DNA of 64,000 bases from Streptomyces canus (GCF_041435015.1 NZ_CP107989.1:1550001-1614000), one strand, 5' to 3'; counted from the stretch's first letter, positions 42,999 through 53,072 are shown. Translations and numbers: made by a program. The notes: generated by a model from the sequence alone, not told the origin.

Positions 42999-43901
42999 CT
43001 ACTCCCCGGCAACGGCTCCGAGCGCGTCCAGCACCGGACGGATGAGGGGGTGCTCCTCCGCACCCCGCCGCACGGCCGCGAAGACCCGGCGCGTCGGGGC
43101 GACCCCGTCCACCGGCCGTACGACCACCCCGGTGAGATCCATCCCGATCAGCGCCGAACGCGGTACCAACGCCACCCCCGCGTCCGCCGACGCCAGTGCC
43201 ACCACCGCGCGGAAGTCGTCCGACGAGTGCTCCAGACGCGGCTGGAATCCGGCGTTCTCGCAGGCCAGGACCACGACGTCATGGCAGGGGTTGCCCGGGT
43301 AGGGGCCGATCCACGGGTCCTTGGCGAGCTCGGCCAGCGGCACCTCGGCCGCGCCGGCCAGCCGGTGGCTCACCGGGACGACCGCGTCGAAGGGCTCGGC
43401 GTACAGGGGCACGTGGGCCAGGCGTGGGTCGTCGGCGGGCGGGGCCCCGCGGTACTCCACGGCGACCGCCACATCGACCTGCCGGTCGAGGACCATCGGC
43501 AGGCTGGCGTCGCCCTCGGCGTCCTGGACGCGGAGGTGGATGCCGGGGGCCGTCGAGGCGAGGCGGGCCACCGCGGGCGCCACGACCAGGGCGATCCCGG
43601 TCGCGAAGGAGGCGACCGTGACGGTGCCGGCCGCGCCCGAGCTGTAGGCGGCCAGCTCGGCCTCCGCCCGCTCCAGCTGGGCGAGGACCGCGTTGGTGTG
43701 GCTGAGCAGGATCTCGCCGGCCGGAGTCAGCCGTACACCCTTCGCACCGCGCTCGACGAGCCGGTGGCCGGTCTCCTGCTCCAGGGCCGTGAGCTGCTGC
43801 GAGACGGCGGAGGGGGTGAGATACAGCGCGGCGGCAGCCGCCGTGACCGTGCGGTGGTCGGCCACCGCACGGAGAATGTGGAGCCGCCGCGCTTCGATCA
43901 T
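42999..43901 (-). CDS. LysR-family transcriptional regulator
   Basis: A 300-residue LysR protein: winged helix at 1-60 (TVTAAAAALYLTPSAVSQQL) and a periplasmic-binding-protein-like effector domain. It lies 27 bp downstream of kbl on the same strand, so it could be co-transcribed with the threonine catabolic genes. Ligand not evident. Confidence 0.92.
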   Translation of the reverse strand: MIEARRLHILRAVADHRTVTAAAAALYLTPSAVSQQLTALEQETGHRLVERGAKGVRLTPAGEILLSHTNAVLAQLERAEAELAAYSSGAAGTVTVASFATGIALVVAPAVARLASTAPGIHLRVQDAEGDASLPMVLDRQVDVAVAVEYRGAPPADDPRLAHVPLYAEPFDAVVPVSHRLAGAAEVPLAELAKDPWIGPYPGNPCHDVVVLACENAGFQPRLEHSSDDFRAVVALASADAGVALVPRSALIGMDLTGVVVRPVDGVAPTRRVFAAVRRGAEEHPLIRPVLDALGAVAGE

Positions 43902-43928
43902 GGGATCGATTATCGCAATACGTCCGGA

Positions 43929-45122
43929 CTAGGCCGCCAGCTCGGCCCTGGCCGCGACGAAGGCGTCGACCGCGCGGTTCACGTCCTCGGTGGAGTGAGC
44001 CGCCGAGAGCTGCACCCTGATGCGCGCCTGCCCCTGCGGCACCACCGGGTACGAGAAACCGATCACATACACCCCGCGCTCCAGCAGGAGCTCGGCCAGA
44101 CGGCCCGCCTCGGAGGCGTCCCCGATCATCACGGGCGCGATGGCGTGATCACCGGGCAGGACGTCGAAGCCCTCCTCGGTCATACGGCGACGGAACAGCG
44201 CGGTGTTCTCCCGCAGCCGCACCCGCAGGTCGTCCGCCGACTCCAGCAGGTCGAGGACCTTCAGCGAGGCCGCGGCGATCACCGGGGCGAGCGTGTTCGA
44301 GAAGAGGTACGGCCGTGAGCGCTGACGCAGGAGCGCGACGATCTCGGCACGGGCGGCGACGTAACCGCCGGAGGCACCGCCGAGCGCCTTGCCGAGGGTG
44401 CCCGTGATGATGTCGACGCGGTCCATGACGCCGTGCAGCTCGGGGGTGCCGCGGCCGCCGGGGCCGACGAAGCCGACGGCGTGCGAGTCGTCGACCATGA
44501 CCATGGCGTCGTACCGGTCGGCGAGGTCGCAGATGTCCTTCAACGGCGCCACGTAACCGTCCATGGAGAAGACGCCGTCGGTGACGATCAGCTTGCGCCG
44601 GGCACTCTCGGCCTCCTTCAACTGCCGTTCCAGATCGGCCAGATCACGGTTGGCGTACCGGAAGCGGCGGGCCTTGGACAGCCGGATGCCGTCGATGATG
44701 GACGCGTGGTTCAGGGCGTCGGAGATCACCGCGTCCTCGGGGCCCAGCAGCGTCTCGAAGACACCGCCGTTGGCGTCGAAGCAGGAGGAGTACAGGATCG
44801 TGTCCTCCTGGCCGAGAAAGCCGGACAGCCGCGCCTCCAGCTCCTTGTGGACCTCCTGCGTGCCGCAGATGAAACGGACCGAGGCCATGCCGTAGCCCCA
44901 GCGGTCCAGGGCGGCGTGGGCGGCGGCTACGACCTCGGGGTGGTCGGCGAGGCCGAGGTAGTTGTTGGCACAGAAGTTGAGCACCTCACCGGGGCGGCCG
45001 CCCGCGGAGACGTTCACCGTCGCGGACTGCGGGGTGTCGATCACGCGCTCGGGCTTGTGCAGGCCGGCGGCGCGGATCTCGTCGAGGGTGGCGCGCAGGT
45101 CGTCACGCACGGAGTCGAACAT
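43929..45122 (-). CDS. kbl: Glycine C-acetyltransferase (2-amino-3-ketobutyrate CoA ligase)
   Basis: A 397-residue alpha-oxoamine synthase: [29 protein letters not shown], and PLP-lysine [14 protein letters not shown]. It cleaves 2-amino-3-ketobutyrate with CoA to glycine and acetyl-CoA. ATG 45122 is chosen over an in-frame TTG at 45128 because AGGGA is well spaced. It follows tdh by 14 bp. Confidence 0.95.
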   Translation of the reverse strand: MFDSVRDDLRATLDEIRAAGLHKPERVIDTPQSATVNVSAGGRPGEVLNFCANNYLGLADHPEVVAAAHAALDRWGYGMASVRFICGTQEVHKELEARLSGFLGQEDTILYSSCFDANGGVFETLLGPEDAVISDALNHASIIDGIRLSKARRFRYANRDLADLERQLKEAESARRKLIVTDGVFSMDGYVAPLKDICDLADRYDAMVMVDDSHAVGFVGPGGRGTPELHGVMDRVDIITGTLGKALGGASGGYVAARAEIVALLRQRSRPYLFSNTLAPVIAAASLKVLDLLESADDLRVRLRENTALFRRRMTEEGFDVLPGDHAIAPVMIGDASEAGRLAELLLERGVYVIGFSYPVVPQGQARIRVQLSAAHSTEDVNRAVDAFVAARAELAA

Positions 45123-45136
45123 CGTCAATCCCTAAG

Positions 45137-46165
45137 TCAGTTGGTCCAGTCGAGGATGACCTTGCCGCCGCGGCCGCTCGCCGCGTCGGCGAACGCCGCC
45201 TCGAAGTCGCGGTAGCCGTACCGGCCGGTGATCACGGGGGCGAGGTCGAGGCCGCCCTCCAGGAGGACCGACATCGCGTACCAGGTCTCGAACATCTCCC
45301 GGCCGTAGATGCCCTTGATGGTGATCATCGAGGTGACGATCCGGGCCCAGTCGACCGGGAACTCCGCGGCCGGCAGTCCCAGCATCGCGATCCGGCCGCC
45401 GTGCGTCATGTTGGCGATCATGTCGCGCAGGGCCTCCGGCCGACCGGACATCTCCAGGCCGATGTCGAAGCCCTCGCGCAGGCCCAACTCCCGCTGTCCG
45501 TCGGCGATCCGCGCCTCCGAGACATTCAGCGCGAGGCTCACGCCGATCTTGCGGGCCAGTTCCAGGCGCTCCTCGCTGACGTCGGTGACGACGACGTTGC
45601 GCGCACCCGCGTGCCGGGCGACCGCCGCCGCCATCAGTCCGATCGGGCCGGCGCCGGTGATCAGCACGTCCTCGCCGACCAGCGGGAAGGACAGCGCGGT
45701 GTGCACGGCGTTGCCGAACGGGTCGAAGATCGCGGCCACGTCGAGTTCGACGGGGACGCGGTGCACCCACACATTGGCGGCGGGCAGGGCGACGTACTCG
45801 GCGAAGGCCCCGTCCCGGCCCACCCCGAGCCCGACCGTGGCCCGGCACAGGTGCCGCCGCCCGGCGAGGCAGTTGCGGCACTTGCCGCAGACGAGGTGCC
45901 CCTCGCCGCTCACCCGGTCGCCGATGGCGATCTCCGAGACATCGCGCCCGGTCTCCACGACCTCGCCGACGAACTCGTGCCCCAGGACGAGCGGCGTGCG
46001 GATCGACTGCTGTGCCCAGCCGTCCCAGGACCGGATGTGCAGATCGGTGCCGCAGATGCCGGTGCGCAGCACCTTGATCAGGACGTCCCCGGGGCCGACG
46101 GCGGGCTCCGGGACGTCCGCGAGCCACAGTCCGGGCTCGGCCTTCTCCTTGACCAGCGCCTTCAC
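45137..46165 (-). CDS. tdh: L-threonine 3-dehydrogenase
   Basis: A 342-residue zinc medium-chain dehydrogenase: catalytic zinc site [10 protein letters not shown] and [10 protein letters not shown], structural zinc cysteines [18 protein letters not shown] motif [12 protein letters not shown]. It oxidises threonine to 2-amino-3-ketobutyrate, the Kbl substrate. GTG start with AGGAG upstream. Confidence 0.95.
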   Translation of the reverse strand: MKALVKEKAEPGLWLADVPEPAVGPGDVLIKVLRTGICGTDLHIRSWDGWAQQSIRTPLVLGHEFVGEVVETGRDVSEIAIGDRVSGEGHLVCGKCRNCLAGRRHLCRATVGLGVGRDGAFAEYVALPAANVWVHRVPVELDVAAIFDPFGNAVHTALSFPLVGEDVLITGAGPIGLMAAAVARHAGARNVVVTDVSEERLELARKIGVSLALNVSEARIADGQRELGLREGFDIGLEMSGRPEALRDMIANMTHGGRIAMLGLPAAEFPVDWARIVTSMITIKGIYGREMFETWYAMSVLLEGGLDLAPVITGRYGYRDFEAAFADAASGRGGKVILDWTN

Positions 46166-46245
46166 GGCATGGCTCCTGTGGGTGCGAGGGGTGGAAACGC
46201 CCAGCAATCTGCCGTACGACGCCGTCCTGGTCCATCGAGGATTTC

Positions 46246-46470
46246 TTAAGCGGTGCCACAGCTCCGCTTCACGCCCGCTGCGGGCCCTGGTCGAGGCGGG
46301 AGACCTGCCGGCTGGGAGTCGTGGTACTCGGCGACGCCCCGCCGTCCGACGCTGTAGGGGTGCAGCCCCGGGAAGAGGGCGTCCTCGGTGAAGAGGGCGG
46401 CCACGCGCTGCGGTTGGTGGGCGTCGACACTGGTCTTCCCCGGGTGAGGACTCCGCTGAGGATCGTCTTG
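46246..46470 (-). pseudogene. SnoaL/NTF2-like gene remnant
   Basis: The minus strand contains [20 protein letters not shown] and [13 protein letters not shown], the core of a SnoaL-like/NTF2-superfamily domain, reaching a TAA at 46246. The preceding part ([19 protein letters not shown]) is in another frame and no start is evident. Remaining length is about half of the family. Decayed or frameshifted. Confidence 0.45.
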
Positions 46471-46489
46471 TGCGGGACCATCCGCCGCA

Positions 46490-46926
46490 CGTGGCCGGTC
46501 GGGCGTTCGGCGGGGTGGGCGACGGCATCGCGCTGTCCGGCCTGCCGGTCCTGGTACTGCGGTCCGCCGCCGACTGGAGCACCGCCTGGCGGGCCGCCGC
46601 CGTACCGGCCACGCCTAGCGTTCATCGGCGTCAGCTCGCTCGCCCTGGCCACCGGAGCGCACCTGCGGTTCCCCCGCTCGGTCGTGCTGCCGACCGCCGG
46701 GTACTCGGTCGGACAGATCCTGGGCCCGCTGGTCGTCGCCCCGCTGCTGCACCACGGCTACCACCGGGCCCTGCTGCCGGCCGCTCTCGTGGTCCTGGTC
46801 GCGGCCGCGGCCGCCGCCGTGCTGCGGATCTGTTTTCCGCACCACATGGTCGTAAGGGGGCACACGGTCCCCGAGCAGCAGCGAGAATCGACCGGGGACG
46901 CCCGGCCCGCCGCGGCCGGCCCCTGA
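46490..46926 (+). pseudogene. YbfB/YjiJ-type MFS transporter remnant
   Basis: Two pieces in different frames. An upstream piece reads [22 protein letters not shown]-terminal piece reads SVGQILGPLVVAPLLHHGYH and ends near FPHHMV, matching the last helices of YbfB/YjiJ-family MFS proteins. The middle is missing. Together with the convergent SnoaL scrap this marks an 0.7-kb stretch of dead genes. Confidence 0.55.
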
Positions 46927-46967
46927 GCACTCACCGCCGCACCCGGCCGACTGACATGGAGCCGCTG

Positions 46968-47561
46968 ATGACCACCGCACGGGACCTCGCGATCGTCGTC
47001 CTCGATGTGGCCGCCGACAAGCCCGTGGAACAGGGCGATCTGTCGCTCGTTCTCGCGGGAGCCGAGGTGCTCGACCTCCTCGACGCCCGCGCCCTCGCCC
47101 TGGACGGCGACCGCATCCTGCCCCTGGCCCCGTCCCCCACGGGCGACCGTCTGTTGGACGAGGCCGCCGAGGCGCTCGTACGGCAGGAGCCGTACGAGTC
47201 GGTCGAGGACTGGCTGTGGCGCCGGGGCCGCGGGCTGTCCGCGGCGTACGTCGACGACCTGGAGCGGGTCGGGCTGACGGCCCGCTCACGGCGCCGCCGG
47301 ATCCCGCTGCGGACCGGGCGGACGGAGCTGGTGGACTCGGCGGCGAGACGGCAGGCCGAGGAGCGCCGGGCGGCGGGGGAACCCGTCCTCGCCGCTCTGG
47401 TGTCCGCCGCCGGGATCGGTGACGAACCTGGCGGGGAGCTCGCCGACGACGCGGCCACCGTGCTGGCCGCGGTCGGGGACGCGGTGATGGAACTGGAGGC
47501 CGTGCGCCAGCGGAAGGTCATCGAGGACGCCGCGTTCGACAACGTCTGGCGCGGTTACTAG
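46968..47561 (+). CDS. GPP34/Vps74-family phosphoprotein
   Basis: A 197-residue, mostly helical protein of the GOLPH3 (GPP34) family, widespread in Streptomyces as small paralogues: ARDLAIVVLDVAADKPVEQG at the start and a late VRQRKVIEDAAFDNVWRG. ATG 46968 has GGAG six bases upstream; ATG 46956 is possible. Bacterial function unknown; lipid binding is presumed by analogy with the eukaryotic protein. Confidence 0.8.
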   Translation: MTTARDLAIVVLDVAADKPVEQGDLSLVLAGAEVLDLLDARALALDGDRILPLAPSPTGDRLLDEAAEALVRQEPYESVEDWLWRRGRGLSAAYVDDLERVGLTARSRRRRIPLRTGRTELVDSAARRQAEERRAAGEPVLAALVSAAGIGDEPGGELADDAATVLAAVGDAVMELEAVRQRKVIEDAAFDNVWRGY

Positions 47562-48131
47562 GAGCCGGCGACGCCGAGCAGGGCTCGGCGGTTGTCCCAC
47601 AGGGGGCTCAGGCGCTGGGGGCTGTTGTAGAGCTTGGCGAACATCACCGGGCCCTCCAGTTGGGCCACGACCGCCCGCGCCGCCTCCCCTGGGTCGGACA
47701 CGGTGGCGTCGCCGTGGTCCCGGGCCTCGGCGACGACCGCCTCGACCGTGTCGACCTGCGCGTCGAAGATCTCCCGCAGTCGTCCGCGCACGGGCTCGGC
47801 GTGGTTGCTCAGCTCCAGAGCGAGGTTCCCGAACAGACAGCCCGAGACCCTGCCGCAGCCCTCCTGGACGGCACGCCGGCCGGCCTCGGTCTGCTAGAAG
47901 AGCCCGCGCAGCCGCCGCAGGGGGTCCGCGTCCGTGCCCAACACGGTTTCCCGGTCCCGCCGTTGGGCCGCCCAGTGCTCGTCGACGACGGCGAGCGCGA
48001 GGGCCTCCTTGGACTCGGAGAAGTAGGAGAAGCTGCCCTTCGGCACCCCGGCCGCCTTGCAGATCTCGGCCACCCCCAGCGCCGAGTATCCGCGCCCCTC
48101 GATGAGCGGCTGGTGATGTGGGCCGCCTCGC
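47558..48131 (-). pseudogene. TetR-family regulator, truncated and with an internal stop
   Basis: A TetR helix-turn-helix is clear (GYSALGVAEICKAAGVPKGS) and the C-terminal domain runs to 47558, but an in-frame TAG (RRLRGLF-stop-QTEAGRR, near 47894-47896) splits the protein. The first 10-15 residues and a start codon are missing where the GAF gene ends. It overlaps the GPP34 stop by 4 bp. The stop could be a sequence error; the missing N-terminus argues for a pseudogene. Confidence 0.65.
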
Positions 48132-48134
48132 CCG

Positions 48135-48713
48135 TCACAGCACAGGGAGGCCGTCGGCCTCCCGTCGCTGCAGACGCGCGGCCAGTTCCGCCGCCGACGA
48201 CTTGATGGTCTCCAGTCCGGACTTCCCCCACGTCCGGGGCTGCACGTCCGCCGCGCACACCGTGCCCAGCACCATCCCCGCGGAGTCGATGAGCGGCGCG
48301 CCCAGATAGGAACGGATGCCGAACTCGTCGACGACCGGGTTGCCCGCGAAGCGTGGGTAGTCACGGACGTCCTCCAGGACCAGCGCCTTGCGGCGGGCGA
48401 CCACATGGGGGCAAAACCCATGGTCGCGCGCCATATAGCGGCCCACTTCCGGCTTGGCCTCCTCGCCGTCCGCCGGGGTCCGGGCCACGGGAATCCTGAG
48501 ACCGGCGAAGAACTGCCGGTTCTCGCCGATGAAGTTGACCATGGCGTACGGCGCCCCCGTGCGCTCGGCGAGCCGCTCGGCGAAGGCGTCCAGAGCGGGC
48601 TCCGGGCGTTCCCCGAGGTCCAGCAGGCGCAGCCGTCGCGCCCGGTCCGGGGCCTCCTTGTCCTCCGGGGTGAGCAGCAGACGACCGGCCGGGCGTGGTG
48701 GGTCGTAGCTCAT
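48135..48713 (-). CDS. GAF-domain protein of the conservon operon
   Basis: A 192-residue single GAF domain (about 30-180) with GAPYAMVNFIGENRQFFAGL and the late YLGAPLIDSAGMVLGTVCA. GAF proteins commonly follow cvnD in Streptomyces conservons and may bind a small ligand or heme. It lies 61 bp downstream of cvnD. ATG 48713 is used; a longer frame to 48857 lacks support. Confidence 0.85.
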   Translation of the reverse strand: MSYDPPRPAGRLLLTPEDKEAPDRARRLRLLDLGERPEPALDAFAERLAERTGAPYAMVNFIGENRQFFAGLRIPVARTPADGEEAKPEVGRYMARDHGFCPHVVARRKALVLEDVRDYPRFAGNPVVDEFGIRSYLGAPLIDSAGMVLGTVCAADVQPRTWGKSGLETIKSSAAELAARLQRREADGLPVL

Positions 48714-48774
48714 GGGCGGGTTCCGTCGCTGTGGACGTCGGTCATATGCGGCTCCGTGGAGGTGTGTGCGGGGA

Positions 48775-49374
48775 TCACATGTGGGCGCCATGGCTCGGCG
48801 CGGGCGCCGGGCTGTGGGCGATGAGATGCCGTACGAGGGTGAGCAGGGTCTGCACACCGGAACTGGAGATCCGTGCGTCGCAGCGCACGATCGGGATCTC
48901 CGGCGGGAGGTCGATGGCGGCGCGGACCTCCTCGGGGTCGTAGCGGTACCCCCCGTCGAACTCGTTGATCGCGACGATGAATCCGAGGCCGCGCTGCTCG
49001 AAGAAGTCCACGGCGGCGAAGCAGTCCTCCAGTCTGCGGGTGTCGGCGAGGATCACCGCGCCGAGCGCGCCCTCGGAGAGTTCGTCCCACATGAACCAGA
49101 ACCGCTCCTGCCCGGGCGTGCCGAACAGGTACAGGACGTGTTCCGGATCGAGGGTGATCCTTCCGAAGTCCATGGCCACCGTCGTCTCGACCTTGTTCTC
49201 GATACCGTCGAGACTGTCGGTCGCGGCGCTGACCGTGGTGAGCAGTTCCTCCGTGCTGAGGGGGGCGATCTCGCTGACCGCGCCCACGAAGGTCGTCTTG
49301 CCTACCCCGAACCCTCCCGCCACCAGGATCTTCAGTGCGGTGGGAAAGGGATCAGAGCTGTCGTCGTAGTCCAT
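48775..49374 (-). CDS. cvnD: CvnD: conservon GTP-binding protein
   Basis: A 199-residue small Ras-like GTPase: P-loop VAGGFGVGKTTFVGAVSE, switch/G3 region FGTPGQERFWFMWDE, and base-recognition INEFDG where the canonical NKxD is altered as usual in this family. It overlaps cvnC by 23 bp. Conservons resemble eukaryotic G-protein signalling modules at the membrane. Confidence 0.92.
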   Translation of the reverse strand: MDYDDSSDPFPTALKILVAGGFGVGKTTFVGAVSEIAPLSTEELLTTVSAATDSLDGIENKVETTVAMDFGRITLDPEHVLYLFGTPGQERFWFMWDELSEGALGAVILADTRRLEDCFAAVDFFEQRGLGFIVAINEFDGGYRYDPEEVRAAIDLPPEIPIVRCDARISSSGVQTLLTLVRHLIAHSPAPAPSHGAHM

Positions 49375-49723
49375 CGAGCACTGCCTCCAGAAGAGCCCGG
49401 TCAGTCGGGTTGTGGGTGAACTCGGGTGGCTTGGTGGTCAGCGCCCCGCAGTCGACGAGGTCGGACAGCAGCACCTTGGTGACGACCGCCGGCAGCTTGA
49501 GATGGGCGGCTACCTCGGCGACCGAGACGGGCGCGCGGCACAGGTCGAGGGCCTGCGCGTGCTCGGGGCCGAGGTAGCCGATGGGGGTGGCCCCGGTGGC
49601 CCTCACGTGCGACAGCAGGTCGAACGCGATGGACGGCCGGGTGCGGCCGTTGCTGACCGTGAAGGGCCGCACCAGCCGCCCGGCCGCGTCGTCGAGCCAG
49701 GGCCCGTCGCCGGCCGCCGCCAC
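49352..49723 (-). CDS. cvnC: CvnC: DUF742 protein
   Basis: A 123-residue DUF742 protein: DGPWLDDAAGRLVRPFTVSN at the start and a winged-helix-like segment (VAEVAAHLKLPAVVTKVLLS). GTG 49723 has GAGG eight bases upstream; a TTG at 49729 overlapping the cvnB stop is the alternative. Confidence 0.92.
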   Translation of the reverse strand: MAAAGDGPWLDDAAGRLVRPFTVSNGRTRPSIAFDLLSHVRATGATPIGYLGPEHAQALDLCRAPVSVAEVAAHLKLPAVVTKVLLSDLVDCGALTTKPPEFTHNPTDRALLEAVLDGLRRQL

Positions 49724-49725
49724 GC

Positions 49726-50160
49726 TCAAGGCCTCATCGCCGGGGATTCGACGGCGTGCTGCCGGGGCGCGGTCACCAGGTAGGGACGCACGCTCTTGAC
49801 GAGCATCGCCATCTCGTAGCCGAGCACCGCCGCGTCGGCCTCACGGCCGGCGAGTACGGCGAGACAGGTGCCGGAGCCCGCGGTGGTCACGAACAGCAGC
49901 GTCGAGTCGAGTTCGACGACGACCTGACGGACGTCTCCGCCGTCGCCGAAGCGGACGCCCGCGCTGCGGCCGAGGGAGTAGAGGCCGGAGGCCAGGGCCG
50001 CCATGTGGTCGGCGCTGTCCCCGTCGAGGCCGTGGACCGACTTCACGAGCCCGTCGCAGGACAGCAGGACCGCGCTGCTGGTGTGCGGCACGCGCTGCAC
50101 GAGGCCGCTCATCAGCCAGTCGAGATCGGATACATGGCCGGTCGGCGCTTCGCTCGCCAT
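49726..50160 (-). CDS. cvnB: CvnB: roadblock/LC7-domain protein
   Basis: A 144-residue roadblock/LC7 protein: DLDWLMSGLVQRVPHTSSAV and the long amphipathic central region. It likely acts as a GTPase-activating or scaffold partner of CvnD. ATG 50160 with AGGAG upstream is preferred over an in-frame start at 50232. Confidence 0.92.
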   Translation of the reverse strand: MASEAPTGHVSDLDWLMSGLVQRVPHTSSAVLLSCDGLVKSVHGLDGDSADHMAALASGLYSLGRSAGVRFGDGGDVRQVVVELDSTLLFVTTAGSGTCLAVLAGREADAAVLGYEMAMLVKSVRPYLVTAPRQHAVESPAMRP

Positions 50161-50228
50161 GGTGGATCGACTCCTTGAGGTACGAAGGTCTGCGGGAGCG
50201 CTGGGGGGTGGGGTGAACGCGGGGGTGG

Positions 50229-53072
50229 TCATCCGGCGGGTGCGCTCCCGTCGTGCCGGGGGGTGGTGCGGTCGAGATCGAGACCGTGCGCCTCGGATAT
50301 GTGGGGCCGCTCCATGGGAGTTACGTCAATGCGGGCGGCGTCGGTCCTCGGGGCGGCGTCGGTCCTCGGGGCGGCGTCGGTCCTGGGGGCGGCGTCCGTG
50401 TGGCTCGCGTCGAGGTCGAAGCCGAAGTCGAAGGAGGCGGACGGGGCGGGGGCCGGGGCGGACTCCGAAGAGGTGTCCGTATGTGTGCGGCCCGTTGTCG
50501 CCGTGTCTGGGTGGGCCGATCCCATGTGGGCCGGGTCCATGTGCACGGAGTCCATAGGGGCAGGGATGGGGGTGGAGCTCATAGGGCCGGGGGCCGTGTG
50601 CGCGGACACCGTGTGTGCCGGGTCCATGGGGTCGGCCCCCATCCGCGGCGCCGGCAGCGTCGTGGTCGGTTCGCCGGGGGCCGGCTCCAGGTGCTGCTGG
50701 GCCTCGGCGAGGCTGATACCGCGCTGGAAGGCCGCCATCAGTCCTGGGTCATGGCCGGCCGGGTACTCGGGGTCCTGCCGTGGCGTCGGGCCGCCGCGCA
50801 GTTGGGGTGCGATGTGCTCCTGAGCGCGGCGCCGGGGCAGTTGGGGCTTGCCCATGGTGCCGCGCACGGTCCCGGTACGGGGGGTGGGCGGCGCGGTCAC
50901 ATGCTCCGCGACCAGCCGCCGGTCGTCGGGCCTGATCCCGGGCTTGGCCTCGGCCGGCGTCGGCCGCTCCGCACGGGCCCCACGCACCGGCAGCGGCGCA
51001 GGCCGCCCCGAGTGCGCTCCACCGCCCTTCGGCCCGGTTCCACCATCATCGGGCTTCCGACCGGGCACGCCACCGGCCGTGGACCCGCTCCCACCGGACC
51101 AGGCCTCGCCACCACCCGGAACGCTCCCACCACCACCCGGCACCCCCGAACCGCCGCCCAGGAAGGACCCACCGCCACTCGACGGAAAGCCACGGCCGCC
51201 AGACACCTGCCCCGCACCACCCGGCACCGCTGAGCCGCCGTTCAGAAAGGACCCACCGCCACTCGACGGGAAGTCGCTGCCGCCAGGCACCTGCCCCCGG
51301 CCACTCGACACGCTCCCGCCGCCGTCCGGCGAAGAGCCGCCACCCCTCGACAGGCGGTCGCCTTCACTCGGAGCGCTCCCCCCGTTCCCCGGGGCCTCCG
51401 AGCCACCGTTCAGAAAGAGCCCGGCGCCACTCGCCAGGGAGTCGCTGCCGCCGGGCCCACGCCTCCCACCGCTCGACGCAGCCCCGCCATCATCCAGCGC
51501 AGCCCCGTCGTCGGCCGGTACGCCTCCGCTGCCGTGCGTCAGCGACTCGGCACCTTCGGCCATGGATCCGCTGCCACTCGAGGCGCGGTCACCGTCGCGC
51601 GGCGCGCGACCACTTCCGTTCCGTCCGGGCCCGCTGCCGTTTCGCACGACCCGGGCGCCCTGCGGCACCGCTCCGCCGCTCTTCGTCGTCGGCGCCGCAC
51701 TGCCGTTGAGTCCGGACTCTGTCCCCCGGCGCGGGTCGGTCCCGGGACGCGGCTCGGCGGGCGCGCCCCTGTGCCGTGCCTCATGCCCGGTTCGCGGATG
51801 GGCCGGCCCCTGCGCGGATACGGCCCTACCCGCGGTTTCCGGCGACTGCGCACCGATCGCCCCCGGCGCCGAACCCAGCAGCGTCTGCGGCACCACGAGG
51901 ACGGCCTGGACGCCACCGTAGATGTTCGTCTGGAGCCGGACATGGATCCCGTGCCGCTTCGCGAGCTGTGACACCACGAACAACCCGATGCGCCCGTCGG
52001 CGAGCAGGCTCGCGACGTTGACCTGGTCGGGATCCGCCAACAGGGCGTTCATCCGGTGCTGTTCGGTGACGGGCATGCCGAGTCCGCGGTCCTCCACCTC
52101 GACGGCGAGCCCGGAGGTCACGAGGTTGGCGCGCAGCAGCACTTGAGTGTGCGGCGCCGAGAACACCGTGGCGTTCTCGACGAGTTCGGCCAACAGATGG
52201 ATGACGTCGGCGACGGCGTGCCCACGCAGCGTGCCGTCGATCGGCGGCACGAGTTTGACCCGTGAGTACTGCTCGACCTCGGCGATGGCGGAGCGCAGCA
52301 CCTCGGTCATGGAGACGGGGTTGCTCCACTGCCGACGCGAGACGGCACCGCCGAGGACGGCGAGGTTCTCGGCGTGCCGGCGGATCCGGGTGGCGAGGTG
52401 GTCGACGTGGAAGAGCCCCTTGAGCAGGTCGGGGTCCTCGATCTCGTTCTCCAGCTCGTCGAGGATGGAGATCTCGCGGTGCACCAGCGACTGAAGCCGC
52501 CTCGCCAGGTTGACGAAGACCTCCAGCTTCTGTTCGCTGCCGGCCTGGCTGGAGAGCTGGGCGGCCTGGACGACGGCGGTGACGGCCCCGTCGTGGGCGC
52601 GGGCCAGGTCGGCGGCGAGCAGTTCGAAGTCGTCGGCGTCGTCGGGCGGACCGCTGCGAGGGCCGCGCCCCGGCGGAATCTCCCCGCGGCGCAGCCCCTC
52701 GACCAGGACCCGCAGGTCGGCCTCGCGGCGCGCGCTGCTGCGGCGCAACGCGCCGACGCGGTCGCTCACCGTCTTGGCGGCGCGGTCGGCCGCCACGGCG
52801 GCGATGACGATGGCCGCGAGGGTCACCGAGACGGCCCCGGCCAGGACTCCCCACAGAATGAGGCTGGGTCGTGCCCCGGTGGAGCGGACGGTGAACAGGA
52901 CGGCCGCGCAGCCGCTGAGGGCGACCGCGGTCGGTGGGAGCACGGCCAGCCGCAGCAATTGCGGCCGTATGTGCGTCTCCGGCAGCGAGGGGGCGGGGCG
53001 GGCGACCGGCCGCCCGTGCCGCCCGCCCTCACGGCGGTCTGCGCGTGCGGCCGGGGCACGGAGGTGAGACAT
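50229..53072 (-). CDS. cvnA: CvnA: nitrate/sulfonate-type sensor histidine kinase with a long repetitive tail
   Basis: A 947-residue conservon kinase from ATG 53072 (AAGGA upstream). Two transmembrane segments (about 40-100), a coiled HAMP-like/dimerisation region with FHVDHLATRIRRHAENLAVL, and an HATPase domain (LAELVENATVFSAPHTQV, EDRGLGMP, GRIGLFVVSQLAKRHG) occupy the first half. After about residue 500 the protein is disordered: Gly/Ser-rich repeats (about 600-730), then Pro/Thr/Ala-rich sequence with DAAPRT repeats. The tail is unusually long. First gene of cvnABCD-GAF. Confidence 0.9.
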   Translation of the reverse strand: MSHLRAPAARADRREGGRHGRPVARPAPSLPETHIRPQLLRLAVLPPTAVALSGCAAVLFTVRSTGARPSLILWGVLAGAVSVTLAAIVIAAVAADRAAKTVSDRVGALRRSSARREADLRVLVEGLRRGEIPPGRGPRSGPPDDADDFELLAADLARAHDGAVTAVVQAAQLSSQAGSEQKLEVFVNLARRLQSLVHREISILDELENEIEDPDLLKGLFHVDHLATRIRRHAENLAVLGGAVSRRQWSNPVSMTEVLRSAIAEVEQYSRVKLVPPIDGTLRGHAVADVIHLLAELVENATVFSAPHTQVLLRANLVTSGLAVEVEDRGLGMPVTEQHRMNALLADPDQVNVASLLADGRIGLFVVSQLAKRHGIHVRLQTNIYGGVQAVLVVPQTLLGSAPGAIGAQSPETAGRAVSAQGPAHPRTGHEARHRGAPAEPRPGTDPRRGTESGLNGSAAPTTKSGGAVPQGARVVRNGSGPGRNGSGRAPRDGDRASSGSGSMAEGAESLTHGSGGVPADDGAALDDGGAASSGGRRGPGGSDSLASGAGLFLNGGSEAPGNGGSAPSEGDRLSRGGGSSPDGGGSVSSGRGQVPGGSDFPSSGGGSFLNGGSAVPGGAGQVSGGRGFPSSGGGSFLGGGSGVPGGGGSVPGGGEAWSGGSGSTAGGVPGRKPDDGGTGPKGGGAHSGRPAPLPVRGARAERPTPAEAKPGIRPDDRRLVAEHVTAPPTPRTGTVRGTMGKPQLPRRRAQEHIAPQLRGGPTPRQDPEYPAGHDPGLMAAFQRGISLAEAQQHLEPAPGEPTTTLPAPRMGADPMDPAHTVSAHTAPGPMSSTPIPAPMDSVHMDPAHMGSAHPDTATTGRTHTDTSSESAPAPAPSASFDFGFDLDASHTDAAPRTDAAPRTDAAPRTDAARIDVTPMERPHISEAHGLDLDRTTPRHDGSAPAG
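50335..50388 (-). repeat. Three-copy 18-bp tandem repeat in cvnA
   Basis: GGCGGCGTCGGTCCTCGG occurs three times in succession at 50335, 50353 and 50371 (the last with one change) and encodes repeated TDAAPR units in the CvnA tail. It keeps frame, as expected for slippage in a disordered region. Confidence 0.85.
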
